The notes beneath the pieces were generated by a model. That model saw only the letters and a list, made by a program, of their open reading frames with translations, had not been told where the DNA came from and made no database searches. A DNA stretch of 64,000 bases, from NCBI RefSeq assembly GCF_000172795.2, contig NZ_CP020947.1:3493501-3557500 (forward strand). Reading direction: 5' to 3'. Shown here piece after piece: positions 34,777-43,630 of this stretch. Origin of the DNA: Rhizobium sp. CIAT894 (lineage in GTDB: Bacteria > Pseudomonadota > Alphaproteobacteria > Rhizobiales > Rhizobiaceae). The position numbers were made by a program, and so were the translations under genes. Each line of letters begins with the position of its first letter. The first letter of the stretch is position 1.

Positions 34777-35922
34777 CTAGGTCATCGATGACCAATCACA
34801 CGGAACCTTGCCATTGTGCTCACCCAACTTGGGCGACCGCCTGGGGGATATAAGCGCAGTTCCGGAGAAGATGATTGGTGTCCGGATGCCTGCGATTCCA
34901 TCATTTACGATCGACATTCCTCGGTGGGCGACTTGGGGATCCGCGAATACGTCTTCCACAGTGTTGATCGGTCCGGCGGGAACCCCCACACGTGCCAGGT
35001 CGGCTAGCAAATTCGTCCGCTTGAAAAGTTTCGTCTGTGCTTCCATGACCGATGTCAGCGCCTCTCGATGGCGAACTCTTCCCGCATTCGACTTGAAACG
35101 GACGTCATCTGCCACACCGGATAGCCGCAGGATATCGCATAGCCGTGCAAACTGAGCGTCGTTCCCGCACGCGACAATAATGTTGCCGTCAAATACCGGA
35201 AATACTTGGTATGGCGCGATGTTGGGATGCGCATTGCCAAGCCTCGTCGGCGTCTTTCCGGAGGCCAGGAAATTCATCGCCTGATTAGCCAGCACGCCCA
35301 CCGCGCTGTCCAAAAGGGCCATATCTATATGCTGTCCCTCACCGGTCGTACTTCTGAGGATCAGCGCGGCTTGGATCGCGATGACTGAATAGAGTCCCGT
35401 GAATATATCGGCGAACGCGACGCCGATTTTCTGCGGCTCCCGATCAGGCTCACCCGTCAAATCCATGATGCCCGCCATGCCCTGGACGATGAAATCATAT
35501 CCCGCACGCCCGGCATATGGGCCGGTTTGGCCAAAGCCGGTAATCGAGCAATAAATCAGCTTCGGATTAATCGCCTTCAGGCTCTCGTAATCGAGGCCGA
35601 ACTTCTTCAGCCCGCCTACCTTGAAGTTCTCGATGACAACGTCAGCGTTCGCGATCAGTGCACGAAGTCTGTCGACGTCTTCCGCCGAGTTGAAATCCGC
35701 CGTTATGCTCAATTTTCCGCGATTGCAGCTATGGAAGTAGGCTGCAGCGACATCATCGCCATCGCTGATGAAAGGTGGTCCCCAGCGGCGCGTATCGTCG
35801 CCCTCCGGGCTTTCCACCTTGATGACGGTTGCTCCGAGGTCGGCAAGTGTCTGTCCAGCCCACGGACCGGCCAGGATACGCGCCAGTTCCACGACCCGAA
35901 CACCTTCAAGCGGAAATTGCAT
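34777..35922 (-). CDS. Class III CoA-transferase (CaiB/BaiF), likely glutarate-activating
   Basis: A 381-residue family III acyl-CoA transferase. Key segments are PLEGVRVVELARILAGPWAGQTLADLGATVIKVESPEGDDTR at the N-terminus, GYDFIVQGMAGIMDLTGEPD with the catalytic-region aspartate, and GVPAGPINTVEDVFADPQV near the end. The ATG at 35922 has AGGGAG 6 nt upstream. It lies 35 bp after ETF-QO in an operon with glutaryl-CoA dehydrogenase. I therefore infer a succinyl-CoA:glutarate CoA-transferase role, making glutaryl-CoA. Other short dicarboxylates remain possible. Confidence 0.85.
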   Translation of the reverse strand: MQFPLEGVRVVELARILAGPWAGQTLADLGATVIKVESPEGDDTRRWGPPFISDGDDVAAAYFHSCNRGKLSITADFNSAEDVDRLRALIANADVVIENFKVGGLKKFGLDYESLKAINPKLIYCSITGFGQTGPYAGRAGYDFIVQGMAGIMDLTGEPDREPQKIGVAFADIFTGLYSVIAIQAALILRSTTGEGQHIDMALLDSAVGVLANQAMNFLASGKTPTRLGNAHPNIAPYQVFPVFDGNIIVACGNDAQFARLCDILRLSGVADDVRFKSNAGRVRHREALTSVMEAQTKLFKRTNLLADLARVGVPAGPINTVEDVFADPQVAHRGMSIVNDGIAGIRTPIIFSGTALISPRRSPKLGEHNGKVPCDWSSMT

Positions 35923-35957
35923 CGGTAACTCCCTGATCATTGCTAAACTCGCCGGCC

Positions 35958-37622
35958 TCACATATTCGGATAGACCGGCCCCTCGCCGCCCTGCGGCGGC
36001 ACCCAGTTGATGTTCTGGTTGGGATCCTTGATGTCGCAGGTCTTGCAGTGGACGCAGTTCTGGGCGTTGATGACGAATGTCTTGTCGCCGTCCTTCTCCA
36101 CCCATTCATAGACGCCGGCCGGACAGTAACGCGTCGACGGGCCGGCATAGATGTCGTGTTCCGAACGCTTCTGCAGGCCCATGTCCTTGACCTTGAGATG
36201 CACCGGCTGATCCTCCTCGTGATTGGTGTTCGACAGGAACACCGAGGACAGACGGTCGAAGGTCAAAACCCCGTCCGGCTTCGGATAGGCGATCGGCTTG
36301 TGCTGGGCGGCCGGCTCCAGGCTTTCCGCATCGGTCTTGCCGTGACCAAGCGTGCCGAAGAGCGACAGGCCGAAGAGCTGGTTGGTCCACATGTCGAGAC
36401 CGCCGAGCGCCACTCCGATCGCCGTGCCGAACCTCGACCACAGCGGCTTGACGTTCCGGACGCGCTTCAGATCCTTGCCGATGTCGGTCGCCCGCCATTC
36501 CTTCTCGATCTCGACAACCTCGTCATGGCTGCGGCCGGATACAATCGCCGCCGCCAGCTTCTCGGCCGCCAGCATGCCCGACAGCACCGCATTGTGGCTA
36601 CCCTTGATGCGCGGCACGTTGACGAGACCGGCCGAACAGCCGATCAGCGCCCCGCCGGGGAAGGTCAGCTTCGGCACCGACTGGTAGCCGCCCTCGGTGA
36701 TGGCGCGCGCGCCATAGGAGAGCCGCTTGCCGCCCTCGAAGGTGCCGCGAATGGCAGGATGCGTCTTGAAGCGCTGGAACTCCTCGGAGGGATAGAGATA
36801 GGGGTTCTTGTAGTTCAGGTGGACGACGAAGCCGACCGCCACCAGATTGTCTTCGAGGTGATAGAGGAAGGAGCCGCCGCCGGTCTTCATGCCGAGCGGC
36901 CAGCCGAAGGAATGCTGCACCAGTCCCTGTTTGTGGTGCTCCGGCTTGACCTGCCAGAGCTCCTTGATGCCGATGCCGAACTTCTGCGGCTCGCGGTCCT
37001 TCGACAGGTCGAACTTGGCGATCAACTGCTTGGCAAGCGAGCCGCGCACACCCTCGCCGATCAGCACATATTTGCCGCGCAGTTCCATGCCGCGGGTATA
37101 GTTCGGGCCGGGCTCGCCGTTCTTCTCGATGCCCATGTCGCCGGTGGCAACGCCGATCACCGCGCCGGCATCATCATAGAGCACTTCGGTTGCGGCAAAG
37201 CCCGGATAGATCTCGACGCCGAGCTCTTCCGCCTTGGTCGCGAGCCAGCGACAGACGTTGCCGAGCGAGACGATGTAGTTACCGTGATTGTTCATCAGCG
37301 GCGGCATCATGAAATTGGGCAGGCGGATCGAGCCGGCGGGACCGAGAAACAGAAACTGGTCGTCGGTCACCTCGGTCTTGAACGGGTGATCGGCATCCTC
37401 GCGCCAGCCGGGCAGCAGCCGGTCGATGCCGATCGGATCGACGACGGCTCCGGACAGGATATGGGCGCCGACTTCCGAACCCTTCTCCAGCACGACGACC
37501 GAAAGCTCCGGATTGACCTGCTTCAGCCGGATCGCCGCCGACAGACCGGCCGGACCAGCGCCAACGATCACCACGTCGAATTCCATGCTCTCGCGACTCT
37601 CGCCTGCGTGTTCTTCGCTCAT
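35958..37622 (-). CDS. Electron-transfer flavoprotein-ubiquinone oxidoreductase
   Basis: A 554-residue ETF-QO, which moves electrons from reduced ETF to ubiquinone at the inner membrane. FDVVIVGAGPAGLSAAIRLKQ binds FAD, and the middle carries the quinone-binding region. The C-terminus has the 4Fe-4S cysteines in RYCPAGVYEW and NCVHCKTCDIKDP. Length and motifs are complete. The ATG at 37622 is used. The open frame extends upstream into the hydroxyacyl-CoA dehydrogenase gene without family sequence. It is 40 bp after that gene, and it provides the electron sink for GcdH. Its ETF partner in this operon is broken. Confidence 0.92.
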   Translation of the reverse strand: MSEEHAGESRESMEFDVVIVGAGPAGLSAAIRLKQVNPELSVVVLEKGSEVGAHILSGAVVDPIGIDRLLPGWREDADHPFKTEVTDDQFLFLGPAGSIRLPNFMMPPLMNNHGNYIVSLGNVCRWLATKAEELGVEIYPGFAATEVLYDDAGAVIGVATGDMGIEKNGEPGPNYTRGMELRGKYVLIGEGVRGSLAKQLIAKFDLSKDREPQKFGIGIKELWQVKPEHHKQGLVQHSFGWPLGMKTGGGSFLYHLEDNLVAVGFVVHLNYKNPYLYPSEEFQRFKTHPAIRGTFEGGKRLSYGARAITEGGYQSVPKLTFPGGALIGCSAGLVNVPRIKGSHNAVLSGMLAAEKLAAAIVSGRSHDEVVEIEKEWRATDIGKDLKRVRNVKPLWSRFGTAIGVALGGLDMWTNQLFGLSLFGTLGHGKTDAESLEPAAQHKPIAYPKPDGVLTFDRLSSVFLSNTNHEEDQPVHLKVKDMGLQKRSEHDIYAGPSTRYCPAGVYEWVEKDGDKTFVINAQNCVHCKTCDIKDPNQNINWVPPQGGEGPVYPNM

Positions 37623-37662
37623 GATCGATGCCTGACAATCTCGATGTTGGAATGCGATGGGA

Positions 37663-38550
37663 TCAGCGGGTCGGCCGAGCCGGAGCGTAGCGATAGTCGT
37701 AGAACCCGCGCTGCGCCTTGCGGCCGAGCCAGCCGGCTTCGACATATTTGACCAGCAGCGGGCACGGCCGGTATTTGCTGTCAGCGAGCCCCTCATGAAG
37801 GACCTGCATGATGGAAAGGCATGTGTCCAAACCGATGAAATCGGCCAGCTCGAGCGGCCCCAGCGGATGATTGGCGCCGAGCTTCATGCCGGTGTCTATG
37901 GCTTCGACGTTTCCGACGCCTTCATACAGGGTATAGATCGCTTCGTTGATCATCGGGATGAGAACGCGGTTTACGATGAAAGCCGGAAAATCCTCGGAGA
38001 CGGTGACGGTCTTGCCGATGGATTCGGCGAATTCCTTGGCGGTAGCGAAGGTCTCCGGATCCGTTCCGATGCCGCGGACCAGCTCGACCAGCTTCATAAC
38101 CGGTACGGGATTCATGAAGTGTATCCCTATAAAACGATTGGGTCTGTCGGTTGACGCGGCAAGCCGCGTTATGGAGAGCGACGAGGTGTTCGTCGCCAGG
38201 ATCGCGTCGGGCTTCAAAACGGTGCACACGTCCGTAAAGACTTTCCTTTTGATGCCTTCATTCTCGCTTACCGCTTCGACGACCAGATCGGCGCTCGCCA
38301 GATCCTGGAGAGAGAACGCTCCCTTTATTCGGGAGATCGCCTCTTCAGCCGCCTCGCCCGGCATTTTGCCGGTCTCGACCTGGCGTCTAAAATATCCGGC
38401 GCTCGCTTCAATGCTCGCGCGGACCCGGCTTTTATCGAGATCGTAAACCAAGGCCGCGTACCCATGTTTCGCCACGACTTCCGAAATCCCAGTCCCCATC
38501 TGGCCGGCGCCAATCACCGCGACGGTAGAAATCTTATTCGCTATAGGCAT
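37663..38550 (-). CDS. hbdA: 3-hydroxybutyryl-CoA dehydrogenase
   Basis: A 295-residue L-3-hydroxyacyl-CoA dehydrogenase of the short bacterial type. The Rossmann motif is VAVIGAGQMGTGISEVVAKHGY. The SSLSITRLA and HFMNPVPVMKLVELVRG segments carry the catalytic histidine region. The C-terminal domain has NRVLIPMINEAIYTLYEGV and ANHPLGPLELADFIGLDTCL. It oxidises 3-hydroxybutyryl-CoA to acetoacetyl-CoA with NAD. It lies 58 bp after gcdH in the same operon. No enoyl-CoA hydratase is visible nearby, so that step must come from elsewhere. Confidence 0.92.
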   Translation of the reverse strand: MPIANKISTVAVIGAGQMGTGISEVVAKHGYAALVYDLDKSRVRASIEASAGYFRRQVETGKMPGEAAEEAISRIKGAFSLQDLASADLVVEAVSENEGIKRKVFTDVCTVLKPDAILATNTSSLSITRLAASTDRPNRFIGIHFMNPVPVMKLVELVRGIGTDPETFATAKEFAESIGKTVTVSEDFPAFIVNRVLIPMINEAIYTLYEGVGNVEAIDTGMKLGANHPLGPLELADFIGLDTCLSIMQVLHEGLADSKYRPCPLLVKYVEAGWLGRKAQRGFYDYRYAPARPTR

Positions 38551-38608
38551 GCTGCCTCTCGTTGATCCGGAGGTTGAAGGACGTTTCTGCCGAACAGATT
38601 ACGAGGAA

Positions 38609-39793
38609 TTAGAAGAACGCCTGGAGGCCCGTCTGCGCGCGCCCGAGGATCAGGGCGTGGACGTCGTGGGTGCCCTCATATGTGTTGACCGTTTCCAGGT
38701 TCTGCGCGTGGCGCATGACATGGTATTCGATCTGAATGCCGTTGCCGCCATGCATGTCCCGGGCCTGCCGCGCTATATCAAGCGCCTTGCCGCAGTTGTT
38801 GCGCTTGACGAGCGAGACCATTTCCGGAGCCATCTTGTGCTCATCCATCAGACGGCCGACGCGAAGCGAGCCCTGCAGTCCGAGCGTGATCTCGGTCATC
38901 ATATCGGCGAGCTTCTTTTGATAAAGCTGCATCCCCGCCAGCGGCTTGCCGAACTGCTTGCGGTCGAGACCATATTGACGGGCGCGGAACCAGCAGTCCT
39001 CGGCCGCTCCCATGACGCCCCAGGAAATGCCGTAACGGGCGCGGTTGAGACAGCCGAACGGCCCCTTGAGGCCGGAAACGCCGGGCAGAAGCGCGTCCTC
39101 GGTAACCTCGACACTGTCCATCACGATTTCGCCTGTGATCGAGGCACGCAGCGAAAGCTTGCCGCCGATCTTCGGAGCCGAAAGTCCCTTCATGCCCTTT
39201 TCGAGAACGAATCCGCGTATTTCGTTGTTGTGGGCCTCGGACTTTGCCCAGACGACGAAGACATCGGCAATCGGCGAGTTCGAGATCCACATCTTCGAGC
39301 CGCGCAATCGGTAGCCGCCTTCAATTTTTTCGGCGCGGGTCTTCATCCCACCAGGATCGGAGCCGGCGTCGGGCTCGGTCAGGCCGAAACAGCCGATCAG
39401 TTCACCCGACACGAGGCCCGGCAGATATTTCTTCTTCTGCTCGTCGGAGCCGTAGGCGAAGATCGGGTAAATGACCAGCGAGGATTGCACGCTCATCATC
39501 GAGCGAAATCCGGAGTCGATGCGCTCGACCTCGCGAGCGATCAGTCCATAAGCGACGTAGGATGCGTTCGCGGCCCCGTACTCCTCCGGCAGCGTCACAC
39601 CGAGAAGGCCGGTCTGCCCCATCAATCTGAACAGTTCCGGGTCGGTCGTTTCCTCGAGGTAGGCGTCCTCAACGCGCGGCAGGAGTTCGGATTCCGCGAA
39701 AGCCGCGGCGGACTCGCGGATCATCCGCTCATCTTCGGTCAGCTGGTCATCGAGCAGAAAGGGGTCATTCCATGAAAAGGCCAAGATCGTCAT
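38609..39793 (-). CDS. gcdH: Glutaryl-CoA dehydrogenase
   Basis: An acyl-CoA dehydrogenase family flavoenzyme with the GcdH signature: [21 protein letters not shown] at the N-terminus, [20 protein letters not shown], then [38 protein letters not shown], carrying the catalytic glutamate, is near the end. It converts glutaryl-CoA to crotonyl-CoA and CO2, giving electrons to ETF. The ATG at 39793 directly abuts GGGAGG, so the TTG at 39784, 9 nt further on and matching the family N-terminus, may be the real start. It heads a leftward operon with hbdA, ETF-QO and the CoA-transferase. A divergent LysR gene lies 107 bp away. Confidence 0.92.
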   Translation of the reverse strand: MTILAFSWNDPFLLDDQLTEDERMIRESAAAFAESELLPRVEDAYLEETTDPELFRLMGQTGLLGVTLPEEYGAANASYVAYGLIAREVERIDSGFRSMMSVQSSLVIYPIFAYGSDEQKKKYLPGLVSGELIGCFGLTEPDAGSDPGGMKTRAEKIEGGYRLRGSKMWISNSPIADVFVVWAKSEAHNNEIRGFVLEKGMKGLSAPKIGGKLSLRASITGEIVMDSVEVTEDALLPGVSGLKGPFGCLNRARYGISWGVMGAAEDCWFRARQYGLDRKQFGKPLAGMQLYQKKLADMMTEITLGLQGSLRVGRLMDEHKMAPEMVSLVKRNNCGKALDIARQARDMHGGNGIQIEYHVMRHAQNLETVNTYEGTHDVHALILGRAQTGLQAFF

Positions 39794-39900
39794 CCTCCCA
39801 TTGAGGTTTTCAGCAACTCGATTGGAGGGAATGAAAGCCGTTTCTCCGACATTGCGAAAGCGAGGTTTACTCATCAGCCTATGAGCTATAGTAATAGCTT

Positions 39901-40815
39901 ATGGCAAACCTTTCGCGACGACTGCTTCCCTCGACCTCCGCTCTCGCGGCTTTCGATTCCGTCGCGCGGCTCAGCACCTTCTCCGCCGCGGCCGAGGAGC
40001 TTTCCCTGACGCAGGGTGCCATCAGCCGGCAGATCGCCGCCCTGGAAGAACAGCTGGGCGTTTTACTCTTCGAGCGCACCGGCCGTGGTGTAATTCTCAC
40101 GGAGGCCGGCGCCGATTATGCGCGGGCTATTGCCAGCGCTCTCGCGGAAATCCGTTCCGCCTCACTGCACGCCATGACAAAACAGCATAACGATCAGCTC
40201 AACGTGGCGATCTTGCCAACATTCGGCACACGCTGGCTGATGCCGCGCATTCCGCAGTTTGTCGCAAGACATCCGGAGATCACATTGAACTTCGCGACCC
40301 GCATAGGAGTGTTCGATTTCGACCGCGACGACATCGATATGGCAATCCATATCGGCCAGCCTGACTGGCCAGGGGCGGAAAGCACATTTCTGATGGAGGA
40401 GATGGTGGCGCCGGTTGCCTCCCCGCCTTTTCTGAGTTCGCATCCCATCTTGAAGGCCGAAGATCTGCTTCGCCTGCCGTTGCTACAGATGGCGTCCCGT
40501 CCGGGGGCCTGGGGCCATTTTTTCGAGAGCCTCCAGGTCAGCGGCACTCCATCGCAGGCCATGCGGTTCGAACAGTTCAGCAACGTGGCCCAGGCCTGCA
40601 TTGCAGGACTGGGGCTCGCATTGATGCCGCTTTTCCTCATCGACTCCGAGCTTGCGAATGGCCAGCTCGTTCAAGCCTTTCCGCATCAGGTCAAAAGCCC
40701 CAGCGCCTATTATGCGGTCGCGCCATTGAGCAGGAAGGACTTCCGCCCTGTCGCGGCGTTCCGCGCATGGCTGCTGGAAGAGGTCGCGCTTTATCAGAAA
40801 GGCGCTGCGGGCTAA
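39901..40815 (+). CDS. LysR-family regulator (GcvA-like), divergent from gcdH
   Basis: A 304-residue LysR-type regulator. The HTH is at about residues 13-72 (SALAAFDSVARLSTFSAAAEELSLTQGAISRQIAALEEQLG). An effector-binding domain follows, with RWLMPRIPQFVARHPEITLNF, which is typical of the GcvA subgroup. Divergent placement 107 bp from gcdH is the classic LysR arrangement. It probably activates the glutarate/glutaryl-CoA operon in response to glutarate or a related ligand, as GcdR does in other bacteria (inference). Confidence 0.9.
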   Translation: MANLSRRLLPSTSALAAFDSVARLSTFSAAAEELSLTQGAISRQIAALEEQLGVLLFERTGRGVILTEAGADYARAIASALAEIRSASLHAMTKQHNDQLNVAILPTFGTRWLMPRIPQFVARHPEITLNFATRIGVFDFDRDDIDMAIHIGQPDWPGAESTFLMEEMVAPVASPPFLSSHPILKAEDLLRLPLLQMASRPGAWGHFFESLQVSGTPSQAMRFEQFSNVAQACIAGLGLALMPLFLIDSELANGQLVQAFPHQVKSPSAYYAVAPLSRKDFRPVAAFRAWLLEEVALYQKGAAG

Positions 40816-40838
40816 TCCGGGCCTATTCGACCGCTCGC

Positions 40839-40940
40839 TCATGTTCGATTGCAAGCGTCCTTGACTCTACAGTCAAATCCGGCTGCCGCCGCGGCGAAGC
40901 CGGCTTGCCCGGCGCCTATAATGACAACGCGCGTGGCCAT
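40839..40940 (-). pseudogene. Ferredoxin reductase stump
   Basis: A 33-codon frame starting ATG at 40940, just 4 bp after the ferredoxin stop. It begins MATRVVIIGAGQAGFAAAAA, the FAD-binding N-terminus of NAD(P)H-ferredoxin reductases that serve class I P450 systems. After about 20 residues the family sequence ends and a stop follows. The reductase gene has therefore lost more than 90 per cent of its length at the junction with the LysR gene end. Confidence 0.75.
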
Positions 40941-40943
40941 GGT

Positions 40944-41264
40944 CTACATCCCCTTGGGGACGCGGATTATCGCGCCGTCAAGCCGAGCGTCCACCTTGAT
41001 CTGGCAACCGAGGCGGCTGCCGGGCTCACGGGCCGCGGTGGTGAAATCGAGCATGTCATTTTCGTGGTCGCTGGCAGGATCGAGCCTGCTCGCGAGATCC
41101 TCGTCGATGATCACGTGGCAAGTCGCGCAGGCGGCGGCGCCATTGCATTCGGCGACGATACCCGTCACCGAATTCTGCAGGGCAACCTCCATCAGGCTGA
41201 GACCCAGGGATGCTTTGCATGCACGTACGCTTCCATCCGGAAGTATGAATGTGACGTTGGCCAT
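40944..41264 (-). CDS. 2Fe-2S ferredoxin, adrenodoxin type
   Basis: A 106-residue vertebrate-type 2Fe-2S ferredoxin. The cluster cysteines lie in ECNGAAACATCHV (C-x5-C-x2-C) with the fourth in SRLGCQIKV. The acidic stretch DEDLASRLDPASDHENDMLD, which docks on P450, is present. It is 12 bp downstream of the P450 gene and 4 bp upstream of a truncated reductase, so it is the electron carrier of a three-component class I P450 system whose reductase is broken here. Confidence 0.92.
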   Translation of the reverse strand: MANVTFILPDGSVRACKASLGLSLMEVALQNSVTGIVAECNGAAACATCHVIIDEDLASRLDPASDHENDMLDFTTAAREPGSRLGCQIKVDARLDGAIIRVPKGM

Positions 41265-41276
41265 TTTTTCCTCCTC

Positions 41277-42470
41277 TCAAACGTCCCAGGTCACGGGCAG
41301 GGTGGTTGGCCCGCGGAAAACCCATCCGTGAATGCGCACCTCGTCATGACGGGCAAGACGCAAATTGCGAAGGCGTTCGAATAGTCCGGGTACGACAAGA
41401 CGACCAACCATATGGCGGGCAAGCCAGGCGCCGGCACAGAAGTGAGGGCCTGCCCCGAAAGCCAGATGCGATTTCTTTTCCCGGAAGACGTCGAAATGGT
41501 CGGGAGCCTCGAAGCGGCTTGCATCGCGGTTGGCCGCGCCGACGCATAAGCCAATCTGGTCCCCCTCGTGCAGCTGGATGCCGGAAAAAACGACGTCTCG
41601 CGCCACTCGGCGCGGATACATTCCGATCGGCGAGATCCAACGGACGGATTCCTCGAAAGCCGTCGGCCAAAGGTTCGGGTCAGCCTTGACCCGTTCCAAC
41701 TGATCGGGGTTCGCGAGAAGTCCGAGCAACAGCGTCAGGATGGAGTCGCGTGGTTCGTTCAGGCCACCGCCAACCGCAACCTTGATATTCGCATAGATCT
41801 GCTCGAGGCTATGAGGATCCTCCGCATGGAGCATCGAAGACAGAACGGAACCGTTCGGCTGGTCACGATGGTAGGGCAGCGCGCGTCGGATTGCATCTTC
41901 AACGCCGCGTGCGGCGTCCTCCGCCTTTTTGGAGATTTCGGGATCGGCCGAGTAGTTGCCAGCGCCGTCGATCAAGGATTGCGACCAGAGCGCCATCGTC
42001 TGCCAGCCGACATCGATGAAGCCGAGCACCTCCGCCAATGCCCGGCCGGCCATCGGGGCGGCCAGCGCATTCAGCAGATCAGCCTCGCCGTCTTTCTCGA
42101 AAGTGGCGACCACCTCGTCGAAAATGATTTCCAGTCGCGGTGCCCAACAGGATTTGACCGCGCCCGGACGCAGCGCTGGCTCGATGGCCTTGCGTTCGCG
42201 TGCGTGAAGCTCCCCATCCTTACGCATCATGGTGTGGCCCATGACCTTGTTGACGAGGGATTGCGGATTGACCGATGAGAATGTCTCAGAATCACGTTCC
42301 ATCGCCACGACGTCGTCGTAGCGGGTCGCAACCATGATATTGGCGGCTTCGATCCTGACGATGGCAGCCATTTTGCGAGCGCGTTCGAAAGTCGGATAAG
42401 GATCCTTCAAAAGCTCGCCGAACGAGACATCCGAAATTGCGGGCACAGATCTTTGATCGTTTGCAGGCAT
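41277..42470 (-). CDS. Cytochrome P450 (bacterial class I)
   Basis: A 397-residue soluble P450. The heme-binding loop is LAFGAGPHFCAGAWLARHM, with the ligand cysteine. The K-helix ExxR appears as EESVRW, and the I-helix reads VGGGLNEPRDSI rather than the common AGxxT, a variation found in several bacterial groups. It heads a leftward operon with ferredoxin and a truncated reductase, and is divergent from a LysR gene 125 bp away. The substrate is unknown. The neighbouring aromatic-acid genes suggest, without proof, hydroxylation or demethylation of an aromatic or terpenoid. Confidence 0.93.
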   Translation of the reverse strand: MPANDQRSVPAISDVSFGELLKDPYPTFERARKMAAIVRIEAANIMVATRYDDVVAMERDSETFSSVNPQSLVNKVMGHTMMRKDGELHARERKAIEPALRPGAVKSCWAPRLEIIFDEVVATFEKDGEADLLNALAAPMAGRALAEVLGFIDVGWQTMALWSQSLIDGAGNYSADPEISKKAEDAARGVEDAIRRALPYHRDQPNGSVLSSMLHAEDPHSLEQIYANIKVAVGGGLNEPRDSILTLLLGLLANPDQLERVKADPNLWPTAFEESVRWISPIGMYPRRVARDVVFSGIQLHEGDQIGLCVGAANRDASRFEAPDHFDVFREKKSHLAFGAGPHFCAGAWLARHMVGRLVVPGLFERLRNLRLARHDEVRIHGWVFRGPTTLPVTWDV

Positions 42471-42595
42471 TGTATCTCCTCCAATCTCGCCCTCCAGCGA
42501 GTTGCTCAGCGAGGAAGTTACAAAGAGACTTTCCTTGCGACAATTGGATGGATACGATGAATGTCATCGGATTTTTCGATGACCAAGGAAAAGCG

Positions 42596-43558
42596 ATGAT
42601 TCCGGACGATTTGGCCCAGATCGATTTGAGATCGATGCATGTGCTTGTTGCAGTCCATGACGCAAGGTCGTTTTCTGCTGCGGCTGTGCAGTTGGATATC
42701 AGCCAGTCCACGGTGAGTTATGCGATCGACCGCCTTCGCCGCGCATTCCGCGACCCGCTCTTTGTGCGGCAGGGCAACAGCATTGCCGAGACGGACAAGT
42801 GCAAGGATCTCGTCTCGCAAGCGCGCGAGATCGTCGACCGCATGCTGGCGATTGCCGTACCTGAGGAATTCGATCCCGAGACCGCGGACGGTACAGTGAC
42901 ACTTTCATGCAATCACCACGAGCGCTTCCTGCTGCTGCCAACGTTCATCCCGGCCTTGCGGGCGGCGGCGCCGAAGGTGGTGCTTAATGTCCTGGAATCG
43001 GCTGTCAACGGAAAGCAGCAGTTGAAGGAAAACAGCGCCGATATCGTGCTTGGGCCAGTCCGCATCCTCGGAGAAGGCTATTTCCGTAGAAGGATATTCT
43101 CCGACCACTATTCCTGTGTCATGGATGCGCAAAATCCGCTTGCCGCCGATGAATTGACGCTTGAGCGCTTCCGCAAAGCCGCTCATGTCGCCGTCACGCA
43201 CAACGGCCAATGGCAGGCGCTTTATTTCGCGGCGCTGCGTGAACACGACATTTATCTCACGCCGCAGCTCACCCTTCCGAGTCACGATAGTATTGAACTG
43301 ATGATTGCTGGCACGGACCTTGTTGCGACCATTCCCAACAGGTTGGCACGTGCCTACGGCGGGCGACTCTGCGTGCGGCGTTTTCCGGTTCACATTGCAA
43401 TCGACATCGACATGTATTGGACAGAGCGGACCCATAAATCGGGCTTGCATCGCTGGGCACGGCAGCTGTTGGCTGACGTGACGACGTCATGTCTCAATCG
43501 GTCGCCGGACGGAGACGATGACCGCGAGTGTCGGGGGGACGTCAGTTCAGAACGATAA
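42596..43558 (+). CDS. LysR-family regulator (NodD/NahR-like group), divergent from P450
   Basis: A 320-residue LysR-type regulator. The HTH segment LRSMHVLVAVHDARSFSAAAVQLDISQSTVSYAIDRLRRAFRDPLFVRQG has the NodD/NahR/LinR-like pattern. The effector domain has FLLLPTFIPALRAAAP and ADIVLGPVRILGEGYFRRRIF. The ATG at 42596 is preferred, with AAGGA 6 nt upstream. Earlier in-frame ATGs at 42548 and 42557 add non-conserved residues. It faces the P450 operon across 125 bp and probably controls it. Confidence 0.87.
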   Translation: MIPDDLAQIDLRSMHVLVAVHDARSFSAAAVQLDISQSTVSYAIDRLRRAFRDPLFVRQGNSIAETDKCKDLVSQAREIVDRMLAIAVPEEFDPETADGTVTLSCNHHERFLLLPTFIPALRAAAPKVVLNVLESAVNGKQQLKENSADIVLGPVRILGEGYFRRRIFSDHYSCVMDAQNPLAADELTLERFRKAAHVAVTHNGQWQALYFAALREHDIYLTPQLTLPSHDSIELMIAGTDLVATIPNRLARAYGGRLCVRRFPVHIAIDIDMYWTERTHKSGLHRWARQLLADVTTSCLNRSPDGDDDRECRGDVSSER

Positions 43559-43630
43559 CCGGTAGCCTCGACCTTACACATTGATCGCCTTTTTTTCGGC
43601 GGAACAGTTAAAAAGCCACTCCGATGAGCG

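Noticed and set aside
35940..37751. 603-codon open frame on the plus strand opposite ETF-QO
   Set aside because: It is an antisense shadow of a well-conserved gene with FAD and 4Fe-4S motifs on the minus strand. The shadow has no motifs or ribosome site.
38549..39775. 408-codon open frame on the plus strand opposite gcdH
   Set aside because: It is an antisense shadow. GcdH motifs are complete on the minus strand.
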